Positions 8,881-15,576 of a stretch of DNA of 64,000 nucleotides are shown here, piece by piece. The notes under the pieces were generated by a model, which saw only the letters and a list, made by a program, of their open reading frames with translations, did no database searches and was not told the DNA's origin. The translations under genes were made by a program, and so were the position numbers. Source of the stretch: Candidatus Manganitrophaceae bacterium (GTDB lineage Bacteria > Nitrospirota > Nitrospiria > SBBL01 > Manganitrophaceae). Positions within the stretch are counted from its first letter, which is position 1. Every line of letters starts with the position of its first letter. The stretch spans positions 1 to 64,000 of the forward strand of contig JACQEZ010000016.1 of NCBI GenBank assembly GCA_016200325.1. Reading direction: 5' to 3'.

Positions 8881-10413
8881 TCATCCCCCGAACGTCTTCC
8901 GATCCAGGCTCCGATACTGCACCGCTTCAGAGATGTCGGCCGCCGAGATCCGCTCGCGCTGATCGAGGTCGGCGATCGAGCGGGAGACCTTCAAGATGCG
9001 GTTGTACGCGCGTGCGGAGAGCCCCAGGCGCTCCATCGCCAGCTCCACCAACCGGCGGGAAGGCACATCGATCTGGCAGTGTTTCTTGATCTGGCGCGGG
9101 CGGAGCTGCGCGTTGCAGCGAATGCCCTCTTTTTCATAGCGGGCGCGCTGGATCTCGCGTGCGGCGAGGACCCGCTTGCGGATCGTCTCGGAGCTTTCGT
9201 CTTCGGCTTCGGTGGTGAGATCCCGGAAAGGAACGGCGGGGACGACGATGTGCAGATCGATCCGGTCGAGCAGCGGACCGGAGACCTTGGCGCGGTAGCG
9301 CTGGATCGCCATCGGGGTGCAGGAGCAGCTGCGGGTGGGGTCGGTGAGATAGCCGCAGGGGCAGGGGTTCATCGCGGCCACCAACATAAATTGGGAAGGG
9401 TACGTCAATGAAGCGCTGGCGCGGGCGATGGTGACCCGCCCCTCTTCCAAGGGTTGGCGAAGCACTTCCAAGACGTTGCGTCGGAACTCCGGCAGCTCGT
9501 CGAGAAAGAGAACGCCGTTGTGGGCCAGGCTCACCTCGCCGGGGCGGGGGACCTGTCCGCCGCCGATGAGGCCGGCGTCGGAAACGGTGTGGTGCGGCGA
9601 GCGAAAAGGGCGGGAGACGATCAGCGGCTGATCGCAGAGAAGACCGAAGATGCTATGGACCAACGTCGTCTCCAGCGACTCCTCAAAGCTCATGTTCGGC
9701 AAAATCGTCGGAAACCGCTTGGCCAGCATCGTCTTGCCGGAGCCGGGCGGCCCGACCATCAGCAGGTTGTGGCCGCCGGCCGCCGCAATCTCCAAGGCGC
9801 GCTTTGCATGCGCCTGGCCGCGGACCTCGGAGAAATCTTCACCGTAGAGTGCCTGCGCCGCAAAGAGGGGGGAGAGCGGGGTTTCGACCGGTGGCAGGGT
9901 GAGTGAGCCGTTCAGGAATTCAACCACCTGTGGAAGGGTCTCCACCCCGAGGACCTCGATTTCGGAGACAACCGCCGCCTCGGGACCATTCTTCGCCGGG
10001 ACGATCAGGCCGCGCTTTCCGATCCGCTTCGCCAGAATCGCCATTGCGAGCGCCCCTTTCACCTCCTTGATCTTTCCGTCGAGCGACAGCTCGCCGACGA
10101 TCAAATAGTCTTCCAGCCGCGCTTCCTTCAACACGCCGTCGGCGGCGAGGATTCCGAGCGCCATCGGCAGATCGAAAGCGGCCCCCTCTTTCTTGAGATC
10201 GGCCGGGGCCAGGTTGATCGTGATTTTTTTAATCGGGAAGTGAAAGCCGGTGTTCTTAATGGCGGCGCGAACGCGGTCTTTGCTCTCTTTGACGGCGAGG
10301 TCGGGAAGGCCGACGATATTTAAGAGCGGAAGGCCCTGGGAGAGATCGACTTCGACATCGATCGGCAAGGCCTCGATCCCATACAAGACGGCGCTGAAGA
10401 TCTTCGCGAGCAT
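8881..10413 (-). CDS. comM: YifB/ComM family Mg-chelatase-like AAA+ ATPase
   Basis: 510 residues, full length. The N-terminal domain is of the Lon-protease-like ChlI type ([20 protein letters not shown]). The AAA+ core has Walker [16 protein letters not shown] and Walker [11 protein letters not shown], plus the cysteine-containing [11 protein letters not shown] loop typical of ComM. The C-terminal Mg_chelatase_C part has LDRIDLHI and [15 protein letters not shown]. In naturally competent bacteria ComM is a hexameric helicase promoting branch migration during transformation. GAAGGG precedes the ATG. A gene for a small lipoprotein lies 33 bases upstream on the same strand. Confidence 0.93.
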   Translation of the reverse strand: MLAKIFSAVLYGIEALPIDVEVDLSQGLPLLNIVGLPDLAVKESKDRVRAAIKNTGFHFPIKKITINLAPADLKKEGAAFDLPMALGILAADGVLKEARLEDYLIVGELSLDGKIKEVKGALAMAILAKRIGKRGLIVPAKNGPEAAVVSEIEVLGVETLPQVVEFLNGSLTLPPVETPLSPLFAAQALYGEDFSEVRGQAHAKRALEIAAAGGHNLLMVGPPGSGKTMLAKRFPTILPNMSFEESLETTLVHSIFGLLCDQPLIVSRPFRSPHHTVSDAGLIGGGQVPRPGEVSLAHNGVLFLDELPEFRRNVLEVLRQPLEEGRVTIARASASLTYPSQFMLVAAMNPCPCGYLTDPTRSCSCTPMAIQRYRAKVSGPLLDRIDLHIVVPAVPFRDLTTEAEDESSETIRKRVLAAREIQRARYEKEGIRCNAQLRPRQIKKHCQIDVPSRRLVELAMERLGLSARAYNRILKVSRSIADLDQRERISAADISEAVQYRSLDRKTFGG

Positions 10414-10446
10414 GGTCGGGGCCCTTCATATGGGTGGACGGGCGCG

Positions 10447-10887
10447 TCAGAACTGGAGCTTGGAGGCGATGTCCTGACCGATCTGGGTGAGGAGCGGCTC
10501 ATTCGTCTCTTTCACCCATCGGCCGAGTTCCAATGAAAAAGCTTCTTCTTCCAGGGTCAAGTAGAGACGGAAGGGGGCCTTGCTGACGACGTTGCCGATC
10601 AGACGGCTTCGCTTCACCGGATTGCCGAGGATCATACCGCTTTTCTCAATCGTCCAGACGGTCTGAAAAAAACCGGCCTCTTTGTCGGCAACGGCGATGC
10701 GATCATAGTAGTTCAGGCTGGTATCTAATGCGACTTTCCATGCACGATCATAAGGAACGGATGAATCGGGAAGGGCGACCTGAAGGGGAGCGTGCGCGCA
10801 GCTGGAGAGGAGGAGAAACAGAAAGAAGAAGAGGTCCCAAGCGCGGGTCCGCGAACGTCCGAAGCGCTCTCTGATCAGATGCCGCAA
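10447..10887 (-). CDS. Small lipoprotein of unknown function
   Basis: About 146 residues. A hydrophobic run FFFLFLLLSSCAHA contains a lipobox (LSSC), so the mature protein starts at cysteine and is lipid-anchored. The body has PYDRAWKVALDTSLNYYDRI and FFQTVWTIEK, a mixed alpha/beta pattern seen in small envelope lipoproteins with a BamC/DUF4410-like shape; no family is firmly recognised. Only TTG starts exist. The one at 10887 follows GAGGG by six bases and is preferred to 10902. It is transcribed toward comM. Confidence 0.65.
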   Translation of the reverse strand: MRHLIRERFGRSRTRAWDLFFFLFLLLSSCAHAPLQVALPDSSVPYDRAWKVALDTSLNYYDRIAVADKEAGFFQTVWTIEKSGMILGNPVKRSRLIGNVVSKAPFRLYLTLEEEAFSLELGRWVKETNEPLLTQIGQDIASKLQF

Positions 10888-10956
10888 TGCAATCCCTCGC
10901 AATGGGAGAAAGATGGAATCTCCGGCGACGATCCTCAGGCCGGGAGCAACCGGCGG

Positions 10957-11313
10957 TTATTCATCCCGCAAGAAAGAGGTGATCGCCTTTTTCTTGCTGC
11001 CGCTCACAAACGCCAGGAGCGCCGGCTGGCGATCTTCATCGAGATAGGCACCGAATTGGAGCCCATACGATTTTCCGGCGGTGCCGCGATGAATGGCGAC
11101 GATCCTTCCCGTCACCTTCTCTTCAAAATCCTTGCGTCGATGGGTCCCTTTGATCTGGACCACCATCTCCTTCCCAAGCTCGAAGTCTTTCGAGCAATGG
11201 AAGAGAAGACCGCCCAGGCTGATGTTGCTGATGGTGATCTGAACCGGCCTCGCCGCGGTCGTAATTGTCGCCTTGGTGAATAAAGGAACACGCGAATGTC
11301 GCCGCTTCTCCAT
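10957..11313 (-). CDS. PilZ domain protein
   Basis: 118 residues consisting of one PilZ domain. Both cyclic di-GMP motifs are intact: the N-terminal RRHSR (R-x-x-x-R) and NISLGG (N-x-S-x-x-G) about 25 residues later. The barrel strands follow (GRIVAIHRGTAGKSYGLQFG). The tail is basic and ends TSFLRDE. AAGGTCGGG precedes ATG at 11313. It is a likely c-di-GMP effector acting by protein contact, as it has no other domain. Confidence 0.85.
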   Translation of the reverse strand: MEKRRHSRVPLFTKATITTAARPVQITISNISLGGLLFHCSKDFELGKEMVVQIKGTHRRKDFEEKVTGRIVAIHRGTAGKSYGLQFGAYLDEDRQPALLAFVSGSKKKAITSFLRDE

Positions 11314-11713
11314 ATCCCGACCTTATACCATATCTTGATTCAATTCACAATCTTTAAGCTGAGAAACCATCCATACCTAAAATAACGTATAACGAAAGCA
11401 GAGAGATCCCATCTGAAGATTCGAGACCATCCCCAGGCTATATATAGTGTCTATTCCGCCCCCTTTTCAACATATAGTGCCCGCTGCCGGGGATACAACG
11501 ATGGAATATTGCGTCAAAAAATTTATGGTCTTCCAAAACCAGTTAAGCTGTTGATTTTATATATGAATTGTGTGCACACTTTTTGAGCATCTTCGTCGCC
11601 GGCAGGAAATAATGCGGCAAATGAGGGTGCGGACGGCACTTATCCACAATATATTCACACCTTTTGTGGAAAACGCAGTGAAAGGCCTGATTACGTGCCA
11701 ATCGATCTGCTTT
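11314..11713. other. AT-rich intergenic region with a cluster of DnaA-box-like sites
   Basis: About 400 bases without a gene. It contains the AT-rich stretch 11548-11575 and, at 11640-11673, three close matches to the DnaA box: TTATCCACA (11640-11648), ATATTCACA (11651-11659) and TTTTCCACA on the minus strand (11665-11673). Function is unknown; see findings. Confidence 0.4.
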
Positions 11714-12352
11714 TCAACGTCCATAAGTCGATCTTCCGTCGGTTTCCTTCCCCACCCGTTCGTGGCTTGCATGATGAAAAAGGTCGTCATCGATATAGGT
11801 AATCGAGTAGGCCATCGACTGTTCCGCCAGATCCCGCTCTAAAATCAAACGGGTTTTGCCATCATCCCAAAAAAAGAGATCGGTTCCCGGAAGAGAGTTT
11901 GTCCGGGGGGGGCCATAATGACCTGTCAGGCCGGCCTTGACCTCCTCAACGGCAGCCGAATCCAATCGAACCGGTGGATAATTGACCTCGATGCGGAAAA
12001 GCTGTTCCTTATAAAAATCGGCGAGGACCTCCGAGGCATTCGGGCCGAAAGAGGCCGGATCGGCATGGAAGCGACGCTCCTCTTCAAATTGTCCGATCTC
12101 TCCGGAAGCCTCTTTGCTCTTAATCGCTTTGATGAAGTCCGACAGCGACATCCCCAGCTTCAATCGGCCATGCTCTCTCTGGATCCGCTCGCTGCTGTTA
12201 ATAACGAAATGGATGGCGTGCAGCTCTGCCGGGCAGATCATCCAGAACACCAGCCCGAGCGATAAGAGAAGGAACGCCCGCTTCGGAAATCGAGTCGGCC
12301 GAGATAAAATCGACCCCGAACCGGTTGTCCTGCCGCGCTTTAAAACTTCCAC
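11714..12352 (-). CDS. Exported protein of unknown function
   Basis: 212 residues. After a basic N-terminus there is a hydrophobic signal or anchor (RAFLLLSLGLVFWMICPAELHA). The mature part reads GRLKLGMSLSDFIKAIKSKE, a pattern common in small periplasmic proteins that test whether a substrate strand 'passes' (SmpA/OmlA-like style), and later has LFFWDDGKTRLILERDL. No firm family. The apparent start is GTG at 12352, which overlaps the end of the CopD-like gene by 13 bases, so the two are probably translationally coupled. The N-terminus may be shorter than shown. Confidence 0.6.
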   Translation of the reverse strand: MEVLKRGRTTGSGSILSRPTRFPKRAFLLLSLGLVFWMICPAELHAIHFVINSSERIQREHGRLKLGMSLSDFIKAIKSKEASGEIGQFEEERRFHADPASFGPNASEVLADFYKEQLFRIEVNYPPVRLDSAAVEEVKAGLTGHYGPPRTNSLPGTDLFFWDDGKTRLILERDLAEQSMAYSITYIDDDLFHHASHERVGKETDGRSTYGR

Positions 12353-12813
12353 TGCCTTAACATCGACGCTAGAAAGATGATGACCAATCCGATAATCAAG
12401 GTTAATCGGGTGTAGGCAAACCCCGGAAGAGCGGGGCCTTCCTCCGATCTTGGCTGGAATTTCTGTTGAGGCTCTTCTTCCTGTCGCGCACGGATGAGAT
12501 CGAAAAAGTAAAGCGACGCGATGATGGCGACGAGAAAGACCTTCACCCCCAATGCGGAGATATATCCGGGAGGGAGGATGTCGTAACCGGCCCTTCGGAA
12601 GCCGAAATTAATCCCGCCGGTCACCACCAGGACCAGCAGCAGCGGTCCGACGATATGCCGGAATCGCTTCGACACATTTTTGAGAAAAGTATAAGAGGGA
12701 TCGCCTGTTTTGAGGAAAGGAGCGGCCACGAAAACCTGAAAGGCGGTACCGCCGATCCAGATAACGACCGAAATGAGATGGAGCCAGTGATTCAGAACCG
12801 CGAAGAAATTCAT
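12340..12813 (-). CDS. CopD-like integral membrane protein
   Basis: 157 residues with four predicted transmembrane helices. The first carries HWLHLISVVIWIGGTAFQV, the histidine and WIGG pattern of CopD/YcnJ and related membrane proteins. A second has HIVGPLLLVLVVTGGINF. The charged loop RARQEEEPQQ precedes the last helix. CopD-family proteins act in copper import or as four-helix haem-binding membrane proteins. Which applies here is unknown, though a cupredoxin is encoded elsewhere in the window. ATG at 12813 is preferred to the GTG two codons earlier. It overlaps the downstream exported-protein gene. Confidence 0.72.
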   Translation of the reverse strand: MNFFAVLNHWLHLISVVIWIGGTAFQVFVAAPFLKTGDPSYTFLKNVSKRFRHIVGPLLLVLVVTGGINFGFRRAGYDILPPGYISALGVKVFLVAIIASLYFFDLIRARQEEEPQQKFQPRSEEGPALPGFAYTRLTLIIGLVIIFLASMLRQWKF

Positions 12814-12862
12814 CGACACCGAAACAAGAGGGGGGAATCCGAGGCGGGGCGCCTCACCGCAT

Positions 12863-13843
12863 TCACATCTCCTTCTTTGAAGGGTCTTTCAGATAATCCT
12901 TCATCTTCTGGAGCATCTCTTCGTCGATCAGGCCGACCTTCCCTCGTTTTCCCATATACTCTTTGATGTCGTCGAGGCGCTTCGCCGCTTCGGGGTTGTC
13001 TTTCAGGCGCCGGATCTTCTCCTTGGCATCGTTGAAGCCGTCGAAGGTCATCTCGTCATAGCCGAAGGCGCGAAGCCGCTTCATCGCCTTCATCATCGCT
13101 TCATTTCGAAATTTGGTCAGCAGCTCCGAGGTAATCGAAGTCATCCCCATCTTCCGGGCGCGCCGCTCGGCCGCCTTCTTGATGCCGCTGCGGACGAAAT
13201 CGGGCGAGGTCATCAGCCGCTTGTGGGCCTCATTGGTCCAGGTCACGTCACTCTTCGGCGCATCCCAGATCTGGGTGAGCGCCGCCAGGTCGATCCGGGT
13301 CAAGCCCATCTCGTGCGCCAGGTCCTCCGCATCATTCTTCAGCATCGTCCGGACAAAATCGCGGGCGATCTCCGGGGAGTCGGCGATCTTCTGATCGAGA
13401 CGGACTTTCGCCGCATCGGTCCATTCGATCTCCGGTCGGGTCTCCTCCGGCTCCTCTCCCAAGGCCTCGGCCTTTTTAAGCAATTCCAAATCGACTTCGA
13501 GATGTCCCCGCTCGAGCGCCACCTCTTCGGCAATCTGCTTGATCATCGCCCGCATAAATTCCGGAACGGTTTCAAGACGCTCCTGCGCCTCGCGCGTCCA
13601 GGCAAGCGCCTTCGTCTCGACACCGGCCTCTTTGTGCGAGGTCCCGGCGCCGGCGCCGGCCATCGGGTTCATCATCTTGTCCTTAAACTGGGCCAAGACC
13701 TCTTCGGTGATGATTTTGATTCCCAGCTCCCGCGCCTTCTTTTCCGAAAGACGCCGGACCATTCCGCGGAGGAAAAAAGGAGCCTTCTTCAGCCGCTCTT
13801 CCGCCGCCGGCGTCCAGGTAATCGTCTCATTATTTTCTTGCAT
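12863..13843 (-). CDS. Protein with four tandem PCP_red (protochlorophyllide reductase 57 kDa C-terminal) domains
   Basis: 326 residues. Four copies of the roughly 48-residue PCP_red helical domain occur at about 8-55, 80-125, 139-192 and 200-247. Each starts with a tryptophan signature, W-T-x-x-A-x-x-R-L: ITWTPAAEERLKKAPFFLRG, LAWTREAQERL, IEWTDAAKVRL and VTWTNEAHKRL. The last 70 residues are charged helices (FDGFNDAKEKIRRLKDNP, then a short helical end). This domain is known as the C-terminal tail of the BchB/ChlB subunit of dark-operative protochlorophyllide reductase, where it takes part in substrate handling. No reductase catalytic subunit is fused here. It is the last gene of a three-gene same-strand set sharing the domain; 90 bases separate it from the radical SAM gene. 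Confidence 0.85.
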   Translation of the reverse strand: MQENNETITWTPAAEERLKKAPFFLRGMVRRLSEKKARELGIKIITEEVLAQFKDKMMNPMAGAGAGTSHKEAGVETKALAWTREAQERLETVPEFMRAMIKQIAEEVALERGHLEVDLELLKKAEALGEEPEETRPEIEWTDAAKVRLDQKIADSPEIARDFVRTMLKNDAEDLAHEMGLTRIDLAALTQIWDAPKSDVTWTNEAHKRLMTSPDFVRSGIKKAAERRARKMGMTSITSELLTKFRNEAMMKAMKRLRAFGYDEMTFDGFNDAKEKIRRLKDNPEAAKRLDDIKEYMGKRGKVGLIDEEMLQKMKDYLKDPSKKEM

Positions 13844-13933
13844 CGCTTTCCCTCAAATTTCTATTGCGGAATGCGGAATAAAAAAAGCAAGATAAACGAT
13901 CATTTATCTTTTAATCCGCAATTCGCATTTCTG

Positions 13934-15331
13934 TTATCCAGGATAAATGTCCTGGCGGACCGCCGGGGTTTTCTCGGGGACGGAGCGGGTGAATTCGGAG
14001 AACTTAAAGCTCCTCCCCAACCGGACCTCCGCCTCTTCCCGTACCTTTTGCATCACCTCCGGGGTGATGCAATCGATCTGATGCTCGGCGGCATATCGCT
14101 CCACGCTGCTCGCCACCATCCCCCGCGCGAAGGAAGGAAGCCGTTGAAGACGCTCTTTCGCCTCAGTCGACCAGTCGAGGGTAAACTTCGCCTCAAATCC
14201 GAACGTCTGCTCCGCCGGCAGCACGATCCGCTTTCCGCCATACTGTCCCGGCTGATAGTCGCAGGCGGGATCTTCCGCCAGATAGCTGCCGTTGACCGCA
14301 TACGCACGGCAGCGGCAGCCGCCGCAGATCTGAGAAAATTCACACTCGCCGCACCGGCCGCCGAGCTGCGGCTCGCGCAGATCATTCAAAACGGGCGAGG
14401 TATTCCAGATCTCGTCAAACGTCTGCTTCCGAAGGTTCCCCGCCGACACCGGCATGTAGGGACAGGGGGTAATGTCCCCCTCCGGGGTGATCCGGCAATA
14501 GTGCTTCCCGGCCGGGCAGCTCCCCTGCGCGTAATTTTTTAAAAGGGGCGAATTCGGATCGAGTTCATAAATGATCTTGCGAAAATGGGGGGCGCACTTG
14601 GCCCGGAGGATGAGATCGCCCATCTGCCCGGCGGAGGTGGTCCAGGGATCGTCGAAATTTTGGAAGAGACCCGGATTGTGCTCCTTCGCCCCCACCCCTT
14701 GCGCCCGCGCAAGGTAGGTCAGGATCTCCCGATATTGGCTCGGACGGATGTCGATCAGGTTTTCGCCGCGGCCGGTCTGGACGAGAAAAAAGAAGTTGAG
14801 AACCTTGGCGCCGATGTTCCGCGCCAGCTCAATCATCGGCGGGATCTCGGAGACATTCCACGACATGACACTCATATGGAGCGAGAAGTCGAGCCCCTCT
14901 TCTTTTAAATGCTCGATACCCCGGAGGGCCGATTTCCAGGAGCCGGTCAGCTGACGGAAGTTGTCGTGCCGCTGCGGGTCGACCGAGTCGAGGCTGATCG
15001 ACGCCCCCTGCAGCCCGCTCTCCCGCATCCGCCGCGCCTCATGCTTTCCGAGCAGCACCCCATTCGTCCCCAAGACGCAGGTAAACCCTTTGTCGGAGGC
15101 GTAGGTCGCGATGTCGAAGATGTCTTTTCGGACGAGCGGCTCTCCCCCGGTCAAGATCAGAAAGAGATTCGGGTTGACCTTCGCCATGTCATCGACGACT
15201 TTAAAACATTCTTCGGTGGTGAAGTCTTGGGAGATGTCGGCGTGGGGAAACGCACTCATGTAGCAGTGGGTACAGAAGAGATTGCAGCGCTGGGTCAGGT
15301 TCCAAGAAACGGAATAAGCTTGATGTCCCAT
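13934..15331 (-). CDS. AhbC/AhbD/NirJ-like radical SAM-SPASM enzyme with C-terminal PCP_red domain
   Basis: 465 residues. The radical SAM cluster site is C16-x3-C20-x2-C23 (WNLTQRCNLFCTHCYMSA), with GGEP at 62-65 for SAM binding. The SPASM region contains SCPAGKHYCRITPEGDITPC and GRCGECEFSQICGGCRCRAY, then EDPACDYQP. This set of cysteines and the 'TGRGENL' stretch follow the pattern of haem-biosynthesis and haem-d1 radical SAM enzymes (AhbC, AhbD, NirJ), which remove or modify propionates on tetrapyrroles. The final 70 residues are a PCP_red domain (LDWSTEAKERLQRLPSFARG), unusual for that family. Placed between two other PCP_red genes, it suggests a tetrapyrrole-related role; the actual substrate is inference. 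Confidence 0.85.
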   Translation of the reverse strand: MGHQAYSVSWNLTQRCNLFCTHCYMSAFPHADISQDFTTEECFKVVDDMAKVNPNLFLILTGGEPLVRKDIFDIATYASDKGFTCVLGTNGVLLGKHEARRMRESGLQGASISLDSVDPQRHDNFRQLTGSWKSALRGIEHLKEEGLDFSLHMSVMSWNVSEIPPMIELARNIGAKVLNFFFLVQTGRGENLIDIRPSQYREILTYLARAQGVGAKEHNPGLFQNFDDPWTTSAGQMGDLILRAKCAPHFRKIIYELDPNSPLLKNYAQGSCPAGKHYCRITPEGDITPCPYMPVSAGNLRKQTFDEIWNTSPVLNDLREPQLGGRCGECEFSQICGGCRCRAYAVNGSYLAEDPACDYQPGQYGGKRIVLPAEQTFGFEAKFTLDWSTEAKERLQRLPSFARGMVASSVERYAAEHQIDCITPEVMQKVREEAEVRLGRSFKFSEFTRSVPEKTPAVRQDIYPG

Positions 15332-15576
15332 TGAAAGAATCTCTAATGAAAATACAAAACGGTAAGCCTGTTTAGGAATGGCCAGATGTCCCTTCGGGGA
15401 CTTCCGATACTCCCATTATCGCTTAATGCGGGTCGCAATACCGCGGGGAGCGAGGCAACCGGAATATACTATTGCCGAGCGACCGAGAGTGTGCCTCTTC
15501 CTAATGTGCAAAGCACGTCCACTCACACCGTGAGCAAAGCGAACCACACAGCAGGCGGCCGTTCATGGACAGGCGA
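15332..15576. other. Spacer between PCP_red genes
   Basis: 245 bases with no gene or clear terminator. It may hold a separate promoter for the radical SAM and tetra-PCP_red genes, but no confident -35/-10 pair was seen. Confidence 0.3.

Noticed and set aside
13223..14542. Plus-strand open frame of 439 codons across two PCP_red genes
   Set aside because: Runs through the ends of two well-supported genes and their spacer in the opposite direction, with arginine/proline-rich nonsense sequence.
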